Shown piece by piece: positions 57,488 through 64,000 of a stretch of 64,000 nt of DNA (within the stretch, counting starts at the first letter, position 1; the number at the start of each line of letters is the position of its first letter). The translations under genes were made by a program, and so were the position numbers. Location: positions 496,001-560,000 of the forward strand of contig JANJXV010000188.1 in the NCBI GenBank assembly GCA_024803745.1, read 5' to 3'. Under the pieces are notes generated by a model. The model ran no database searches. It was not told where the DNA came from and saw nothing but the letters and a program-made list of their open reading frames with translations. This DNA comes from Megascapheus bottae (Eukaryota; Chordata; Mammalia; Rodentia; Geomyidae).

Positions 57488-57907
57488 CTAGAAGGCAGAG
57501 GCTTCTGTCAGGGGCTGGTCCTCTTCCATGGGACCGAGGGCATCTACACGTGCCTGTGAACAAAGTCCTAGATGGGACCTGGACACATCTCCAAAGAGGT
57601 TTGGTTATCATTTGCCAAATCTTTTGAGGACATGGGGAGACTGAGGGCTCAGCTGAGCTGGACGCACTGGTGCTTGCTTGGCCTGTCCTTTGTTTTCCAG
57701 TGATCCCAACTGCCCATTTGTTTCCAGAGGGACTTGAGTCCCAGCTGTGCTCTGTGCCCTAGCTCCCTGTCCCAGCAGCTCTGGATGTCCCTTCTTAAGA
57801 TGGATGCAGTGTTATCTTAAGAAACTCTTCACTGTGCCAGAGGTCAGCACACAGCAGGAGACTTTCTGTCCCAACCCCAGGAGCTCAGTGATGCCCAGAC
57901 TACTCAC

Positions 57908-57994
57908 ATCCAGGAAGTCCCTAAAGGCCGTGTCGATCATTCGGAAGTCTCCCAGGAAAGTTCTCAGGTAGGGCACGGTGCCCTTGATGTGAAC
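57908..57994 (-). pseudogene. RALGDS-like exon, RasGEF core
   Basis: 29 codons, phase 0/0: VHIKGTVPYLRTFLGDF then DTAFRDFLD, the most conserved block of the CDC25 domain (GTVPYLGTFLTDL in relatives). Confidence 0.9.
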
Positions 57995-58402
57995 CTGTGG
58001 AATTGGATGGGTTGATGTGCCATGGCCTAGGACCCCATTGCAGGCCTCCCCAGACAGCCTCCATCCTCACAGGGCCTTTCTTATCAGAGTCACCTGAGGA
58101 CCTTCTGGCCAATCTGTTAGAGCCCCTTCTCTGCACTTGGGATAATAAACAGTATAAGGGTGGCATTGACACCTCCCCAACTTAGGGAGCCTCTAAGGCC
58201 ACCTGCCACACAGGCTTTGCCATGCTCTGGCTTCTACTCCTCCTTTGTTTCTGGCAGAAACTCAGGACAAGGGATTATAAGAATCAAATCCCATGTCTAT
58301 GGAGTTATTTCAGGCAGGGGAACAAGAGGTAAGATGAGCAAGCAGACCTCTCTTCTCTTCTCTTACAGGCACTCTTGGTGCATTCACGACACATTCACTC
58401 AC

Positions 58403-58468
58403 CATGTCCTCAGCCTGCCTCTGGCCTGTCTTGGCCTTCTTCTCCTTGGGGGCAAAATCACCAGGCTC
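58403..58468 (-). pseudogene. RALGDS-like exon, Lys-rich linker
   Basis: 22 codons, phase 0/0, GDFAPKEKKAKTGQRQAEDM, between acceptor TTGTGACAG and donor CATG/GTGAGT. Confidence 0.75.
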
Positions 58469-59599
58469 CTGTCACAATGGAGAGCAGAAATCCTGAGACC
58501 TGTGTCCTCTCAACCTTTATCCCTGACCTGAGCATGGATGGTGCCAAAGCTAGTGCCACCTGCTGCTCTGTTCTGGTTAAGTCTCTGCCTCAGCATATCT
58601 GTGGGATGCCATGCTGTGAACTGGACTCTCTCTGCCTGCTTCCTCATCTGCAAACTCTGCAAATAAATAACTATCCTCTGGGTGGTATGGCATCCAGTGG
58701 TTTCTCCCACTGTTGTTGCTGCCCTGAGTTTCTCTGCCAATGCCTTCTCTGGATTCCTGGAAATTTCTTTCTCCTCAATGTCTCATCAGTCATCCGAATT
58801 CCTCAGTCTTCATAGGTGAGAGGAGAGGACCGAGGAATAGGAAGGGATGGTGGCCTGTCCACTTCACTGTAGGCAATCATAGAAGAGACACTCTAACTCT
58901 GTGAGCAGGGTCCAGTCAGTGAGTGCTCCCATAATTGTCATGGGCCAGAGGGTAGAATAGTCAAGGAGGGAGAGGATTATCGACTTTCAGCCAACTTCCT
59001 AACAAAAAAGTTCTGGATTTCCTCACCTAGGGGAGGGGCTCTGAATCATGAGAAAGCTTCTGTTCCACAAAGCTCTTCCCTATGTGTCTGTGCCCTGGCA
59101 GAAATCTTTCTCTATGCATCTGGGTGGGGAGTTCCCCAGATATACTGTAGTGGATAAGCGGGTCAAGGCATTGAGGAGTGCAATCTGTAGCCCTTCCCAC
59201 TGAGGCTTCTGGAATCGTGTGTGAAGGAGCTCAGTATGTTGGAATGTAGAGGTAGATACATCTTTTCCTTTCTTGATTTGTGTGGGTGACTGTCTGAACG
59301 ACTAGTTCACTTGGGGGGTTTCATGGTTGAGTCTCAAGGTTTGGGCTCGCAGTCATGTCCAGCTGAGATTTCAGGGCTGAGTGAGCAGTGCCTGGCCTCC
59401 CTTGTCAAGAAAACCCCCAGCCACCTTCAGTTCCCCTGTCTAGTCATTCTCTGTGTTTGTATGGTGGTGAGCAGCATCTGATCTAGGGAGAGCACAGAGA
59501 GACACAGTTCCTTCAGGTAGACATCCTCGGTCTGAATGTTAAGATCCCAAACAAGTGTGTACTATGTCTGGTTGGCTCCAAGGACAGTTGTGAAATATC

Positions 59600-59830
59600 C
59601 CATGGCAGAGCAACTCACTCCTGATCAGTGCAGGTGACTTACATACCAGGTACTCAAGAGCCTGAGATCGGAGGATCCCAGTTCAAACCACAGTCACTGA
59701 GTCTGTGAATTACAATCAACTCCAAACGTGGAGTGGGCTTGTGACTGAAAATGAAGAGCACTGAGTATTAAAAACGGTGGACAACAGCCATGCCCTGAGT
59801 TCAAGATCGAGAATGGAGAAAAAAAAAACG
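59600..59830 (+). repeat. Degraded dimeric SINE in an intron
   Basis: CAGGTGACTTACATACCAGG through GCCCTGAGTTCAAG and an A-run. Confidence 0.65.
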
Positions 59831-59906
59831 GGAAAGCATTTCTTTTTGGAACTGGATCCCACTTTTGCCTTCTTAGCCCTGTTCTTTCTGACCCCTTTCT
59901 CTCTAC

Positions 59907-59985
59907 CTGAAAGAATAGCACTTTGGTACGGAAGTAAGAGTATGAAGGAGAAACGATCTCTGAGAGTTTCTGGTATATCTGCATG
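59907..59985 (-). pseudogene. RALGDS-like exon, IYQKLSEI
   Basis: Acceptor CTACAGAGACAG, donor TTCAG/GTAGAG. MQIYQKLSEIVSPSYSYFRT. Takes one base to finish the Ser codon from the previous exon and leaves phase 0. Confidence 0.8.
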
Positions 59986-60439
59986 CTGTCTCTGTAGGAG
60001 GGACAGAGAGAAGTGACAAATGGGAAAGTGAGAGAGAAGGGAGACAGGCTTGGTTTTGTTTTAGAGTCAGGCCTGCAAGTTGTCTGAACAGGAGGTTTTC
60101 AAATGATTGCATGAAGCTCCAAGGAGCCTGGAGCTGGAAGCAATTTCTTCTTCCTGTCCCAGTGGAGTCCAGCCCAGTTCTATTAGACAACTGTGCTTGG
60201 ATTTCCATTGGACAGAAATGTAGAATTACCACAGAAACCCTGGACAGCTCCTCTGGGTCTCTGTCCAGCTTCAGTGAGACATTGAACTGAACATTTGCCG
60301 ATGCATGAACAGGCATAATGCAGGCACTGTCCCTGTTTTCCTGGCTAGCAGCCCAGGTCATACAGGCTTGGCTCTGGGGCTGGTGGTGAAGCTGGCTAGT
60401 CCCTGTGTGTGCACAGCTTCTGTGGAGAGAGGGACCCAC

Positions 60440-60540
60440 CTGGAGACCACTTGCCATGTGCTGTCCAGGCGCTGGATGGCGCTGCTGTGCAGGGCAGAGA
60501 GGATGGCATGGAGGGAGAAGTTCCTGAGGACTCTGCATTC
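60440..60540 (-). pseudogene. RALGDS-like exon, AILSALHSSAIQRL
   Basis: Acceptor CATATGAAG, donor CCAG/GTGGGT. ECRVLRNFSLHAILSALHSS then RLDSTWQVVS, close to the canonical NFSSLYAILSALQS block. One residue of that block (the second Ser) is missing. Confidence 0.9.
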
Positions 60541-60839
60541 CTTCATATGAAGGGGGTGTGAGCCTTGCATGCTACTGCTGCCACCTGATGCCTTGCTGGC
60601 TGGGCTAAGCCAGGGTCAGTACAAGGATTCTGGGGAGCTGACCAGGCCTGGGTGCAGTTGCCTCTGGGTCCTGAGTGTGAGGAAGGAGTGAGCACCATTG
60701 CATGTGTGGTATGTGGGAGTCCAGACAAGATGGCCTTGGGCAGGAGGGCCTGGAGTCCACACAGGGCTCTGAGCACATTGCTACACCTCAGAATACAAGA
60801 GCCTGAAGGGAGAGTCTCTAGGCAGCAGCTGTGTCTTAC

Positions 60840-61055
60840 TATGGCCACCAAGATCCAATGCTCTAGCACTCTTGCCCTGGAGCAGGGCTGCATGCTGTGG
60901 TCCCCTAAGCAGGTGGTGAGCACGCAGGAGAACACCTGGTCAAACTGTGTGAAGGTGGCCCGGATGGTGGGGGCCAAGTTCTCCATGTCATGTCTGTCCT
61001 ACTGGGAAATGGCAGAATGCAGGCAGTGGTGGGGCACCACCTTCAGGAACAGCCC
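60840..61055 (-). pseudogene. RALGDS-like exon with in-frame stop
   Basis: Acceptor CTTTGGCAG, donor CCATA/GTAAGA, 72 codons. LFLKVVPHHCLHSAISQ, then a TAG, then DRHDMENLAPTIRATFTQF and VLTTCLGDHSMQP, RARVLEHWILVAI. Relatives have an Arg codon at the stop position. The rest of the exon is well preserved, so the lesion looks recent. Confidence 0.9.
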
Positions 61056-61661
61056 CTGCCAAAGGAAGGAGTGTTTCCTTGCCTGGCACACAGCACAGTG
61101 CCCCGCCCCAGATTGGGTCCCTTAGATGCTCTGAGAACTCAGGCTGTGTAGGGGTCTCTGGAGATTGGGTGAGGGTTTGTAGGGATGTCATGCCACTTTG
61201 CAACCCTGGAGGACACCTGAGTGTCCCTAACTCATGTCAGGGTCTGCTGTGCAATGTGACTCTTCCTCCTTGACCTAGCCCGAATTTCTGCCCTCCCCAA
61301 GTCACCCCATGCCTGTCCTTTGGTTCATATCCACAGATGCTGCTTCTGTAGCACTTTCTGTTTTCTAAACTAGGCTCTGGCACACACACCAGAATCCTCA
61401 TAATTGCTTGGGCTCATGTGGTCCCTGCCGAATGCGGAGGAGCTGGGATTCTGGCTGCACTTCTCCACGCATAGCTCCTGGGACACACAGAGGTCTCATG
61501 TACACTTTAGTGTCTGCACTTAAGAGAGTGATGCTAGGAAGCGTGAGCCAAGGTGAAGCTCAGGCTGGATGAAAGCTTGGGCTCTAGGGGATGGAGAAGG
61601 ATGAGAATGCAGCCATGCACAGAAGGAAGCCTCATGCACACTTCACTGCCCAGGGCCTCAC

Positions 61662-61753
61662 CAAGTCCATCCTGGTGAGCTGCTCGGCCACCAACAGGGG
61701 AGGGAAATCCAAGACCTCCTTCTTCTCCTGGTTCAGTCCCTCCCCTGTGCTTC
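61662..61753 (-). pseudogene. RALGDS-like exon, start of RasGEF domain
   Basis: Acceptor CATCCTTCTTCAG, donor CTTG/GTGAGG. STGEGLNQEKKEVLDFPPLL then VAEQLTRMDL. Enters in phase 1, exits phase 0. Confidence 0.9.
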
Positions 61754-62400
61754 CTGAAGAAGGATGGGAAGATCCTGTGAGGAAAGCATGCCAGGTCCTA
61801 TTTCGATTCTCCATAAATTAAGGGATCCCACCCAAGCTGTGGACCAGGTGCCAGGTTGTTGGTTCCCTTGGGAGTCTGCCATGAGGCCAAGTTTCGAACT
61901 GGCTCCCAATCGACAGAGCAAAGGAGGCTGGTACTGCATGTGACATAGCCTCAGTATCCCGGGAAGACATGGCTGCCCCCCACACCTGATGCTGCTGCTC
62001 CCATCTCATGGTACAGTAGAGTCAAGGCTGACTTTGGGTGTTGGTCTAATCCTGGTAATGTTCCTGCAATTAGGCTGCATGCCAGAGCTTGGAGCTCAAT
62101 GCTGCCTTCTTCTTCTACTTAGACAAACACTGGGTTAATGCTAGAGCTACAGGAGAAGACAAGGCCCTCTCCATGGAGGATTTGTCCTGAGTCTTTGAAA
62201 AGAGAATAAAGACCCTCTTCCCTTTGACTTCCCAACCTGGATCCCTCTACACATCCTCATTTTCAACTTCTCTGCAGAGTCTCTATGTTCCAGCATCTTT
62301 CTTCTTCCTGGCACAAGGCCTATATTAGAGCCTTCTCCACCGTCTGATGGCCCACATTCATCCCGCCTCTTTCTTCTGTCTTCCCACCCAGTTTCCACAC

Positions 62401-62594
62401 CATCAGGCTGTGTCTGGCTGGGCTCTTGGGCCTCCATCTGAGCCAGGAGCAGTTGTGCACGGCTCTCCACGTGTGATCCAGTCATGTGCCTCTTCAGGTG
62501 AGCCAGCAACTGCTTGAGGCAGGCAAAGTGTGCAGGCTGGCAGAAGTCCTCCCAGTACTCGTCCAGCCACATGTCCAGGATAGAAGAGATGGCA
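62401..62594 (-). pseudogene. RALGDS-like exon, REM domain end
   Basis: Acceptor CATCTGCCCCTAG. AISSILDMWLDEYWEDFCQP, then LKQLLAHLKRHMTGS and AQLLLAQMEAQEP. The donor GATG/GTGTGG at 62401 gives the phase needed by the next exon. The reading frame continues open past it to 62147. Confidence 0.9.
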
Positions 62595-62599
62595 CTAGG

Positions 62600-63500
62600 G
62601 GCAGATGGGGGGCAGCAGAGTCAGAAACCTGGCCAGCGGCTACCCCAGACACTCTCAGCACTCATTTGAAACATGGACATCAGTATCTCCCCAAGCCAAG
62701 CTTCTTTGGTGGTGGAGGTAGTGACAGTCCTCAGGAACCAAGGAGGGATTGAAGAGAATTCCAGGGAGCCAGCACCCAATCAAGGGATGAGCAACTCTGC
62801 CCTCTCCAGGGAGCTCCCCATACTCCTGCAGCTCTCCAATCCCTCCCCACTGCATGGAGTCTCCATGGGGTCTGTTGTATGCCTGGCATGAACTGGCTGC
62901 TGGTTCACATCCACTGGTGACTCTGCTGCCTCAATTCCAAGAGCCACACGTGGGCTATCTCCCCACCTCACTGTTCTCTTGGTGACCCAGCCAGGCCTTC
63001 TACTCTGCCAGCCTTCCTAGGGTCAGTAGAATCCTAAAACACTACATCAATGCTCTACTCCTGTTTGCAAGGCCATGGTAAGGACAGGCAAGGCTGGGCA
63101 TCAGGGGCTGTGGAGAGGATGGGTCGGCACAGGTATTTTTTAGGCTATTTGTATAATCTAGCAGTGGATCATTGTTGGAGAATGTTCTGTGTGCAGCTTC
63201 TTGAATGTGAGGTTCATGGTCATCTGGTGACATACTCCTTTGAGGCCTATTAGCCTCATTGGCATTATTTGAATTCAGAAATATGTTTGTCCATTTTCTG
63301 CAGTGAAATCACTTTTCTAGCAATTATTGGACTGCATAGAAGTCAGCACTACAGGACATCATGAGACATGGAACATCTGTACAAGAATGAAGCTTCTTTA
63401 ACAGTGGAAGGGCCTACACACTGAGGAGAGTCATTAGATCTAGGGATGCTAGAACTCTCGACTACATAGAGCAGTTGCTTTCTATCTCCACTATGTTACA
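62600..63500. other. Upstream flank of the RALGDS-like locus
   Basis: Earlier REM-domain exons expected here or beyond the window were not recognised. Confidence 0.4.
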
Positions 63501-63527
63501 TCATACCCTTGAGTTTCTTGAGAGATC

Positions 63528-63534
63528 ACACACA

Positions 63535-63581
<47 letters not shown>
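63528..63581. repeat. (CA)n microsatellite
   Basis: CA run of about 50 bases. Confidence 0.95.
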
Positions 63582-63583
<2 letters not shown>

Positions 63584-63679
63584 CTATATACTTATATGTT
63601 TGTGCATCTCTCTCTTCTATGGATATATGCAATTAATTCTCAGAAGCCTTGACTGAATTGCCAAATATAATTTTGCTTT

Positions 63680-63963
63680 TCTTTTACCAGTCTGGATATC
63701 TTTAAATCTATGCTTGAGAGCTGTCCTTAAACTTCATTTTTTCCTATACTAGTGCTGTAGCATTTGAGCCACAGGGTCACTGCCTACTTTTTTGGAGTAG
63801 TTATTTGTGGGTTGGTGTTTCCTAGAGATTCTGGCCAAGGCTCTACCTCTTGTTTCTCAGCGCCTCTTGCAGGTTTTCCTGTTTCTGTTGTACTGAGGAA
63901 TTGAACCTAGGGATTTGTGCATGCATGGCAAGCACTCTACCCCTGGGCCACATTCCCGGCTCT
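63680..63963 (-). repeat. SINE fragments ending in an ID-like left monomer, reverse
   Basis: 63850-63963 is a reverse ID-like monomer (GTACTGAGGAATTGAACCTA, CAAGCACTCTACCCCTGGGC). The preceding 170 bases are a decayed SINE tail and linker. Confidence 0.7.
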
Positions 63964-64000
63964 GTGCATTTAAATGGAATAACCTGTGATATAAGTCCAG

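Larger units (their letters stand above)
57053..62594 (-). pseudogene. RALGDS/RGL-like Ras-family exchange factor, probably inactive
   Basis: Nine minus-strand exons encode, in order, the end of a REM (RasGEF-N) domain and most of a CDC25-type RasGEF domain, the module with which RALGDS-family proteins load GTP on RalA/RalB. Diagnostic words are DMWLDEYWEDFCQP, DFPPLLVAEQLTRMD, VVPHHCLHS, NLAPTIRATFTQF, SLHAILSALHSSAIQRL, IYQKLSEI, GTVPYLRTFLGDF, IHFEKLRK and WFRGLERLSEE. All eight introns have consensus sites and matching phases, so this is not a retrocopy. The fourth-listed block carries an in-frame TAG (about 61000) in the loop before NLAPT. Upstream REM exons and a C-terminal RA domain were not found. 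RGL4-type and RALGDS-type duplicates both fit. Confidence 0.85.

Noticed and set aside
59903..60538. 211-codon minus-strand ORF as one coding unit
   Set aside because: It reads through introns and in the wrong frame of the RALGDS-like exons.
1..64000. CRISPR arrays, bacterial operons, phage modules
   Set aside because: Nothing of the kind; the repeats are microsatellites, SINEs and L1s of a mammalian genome.

Overview
The window is mammalian nuclear DNA and almost certainly rodent. It is packed with SINEs, truncated LINE-1 3' ends and (CA)n/(GA)n microsatellites. The commonest SINE is a dimer: an ID/tRNA-Ala-like left monomer (key words GGCCTAGTGGTAGAGTGC, GGTTCGATTCC) joined to a right monomer ending in CCCAGGACTGGCAAAAA. 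I recall that layout from the IDL-Geo family of Geomyoidea (kangaroo rats, pocket mice, pocket gophers), so that lineage is my best guess. A second dimer has a 7SL/B1-like head and a related tail. Nothing is bacterial: there are no operons and no CRISPR, and nearly all long ORFs are repeat-derived or GC-rich noise.

Left part (about 1-29 kb): a series of short minus-strand exons with canonical splice sites, mostly encoding low-complexity or coiled-coil sequence (12.3, 15.8, 18.3, 20.4, 23.6, 24.0, 25.3, 26.1 and 27.9 kb, with a late exon near 7 kb). I do not recognise the gene. Several junctions agree in reading phase, and some exons are clearly still missing. A 5'-truncated, frameshifted processed pseudogene of MTCH2 lies in one intron (7.7-8.55 kb).

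Centre (29.3-51.6 kb): a large nested inverted duplication. The outer arms (29340-35213 and 45520-51573) are about 5.9 and 6.1 kb, look about 98% alike outside the GC-rich core, and are separated by 10.3 kb. Inside the spacer is a second inverted repeat (35440-36560 and 38044-39164) with a different centre. Each outer arm carries a GC-rich CpG island with GC boxes and a GT-donor first exon, so two promoter-like islands point away from each other. The left one keeps an ATG whose phase fits the 28 kb exon; the right one has lost it. Exon-like segments near 34.9 and 29.7 kb (mirrored in the right arm) and at 40.7 kb suggest that coding sequence was caught in the rearrangement.

Right part (52-64 kb): LINE-1 and SINE fragments, then nine minus-strand exons (62.6 to 57.05 kb) of a RALGDS/RGL-type Ras-family exchange factor: the end of the REM domain and most of the RasGEF (CDC25) catalytic domain. 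All splice phases agree, but one catalytic-domain exon has an in-frame stop, so it is probably a unitary or duplicated pseudogene. A possible tenth exon lies at about 56.9 kb.
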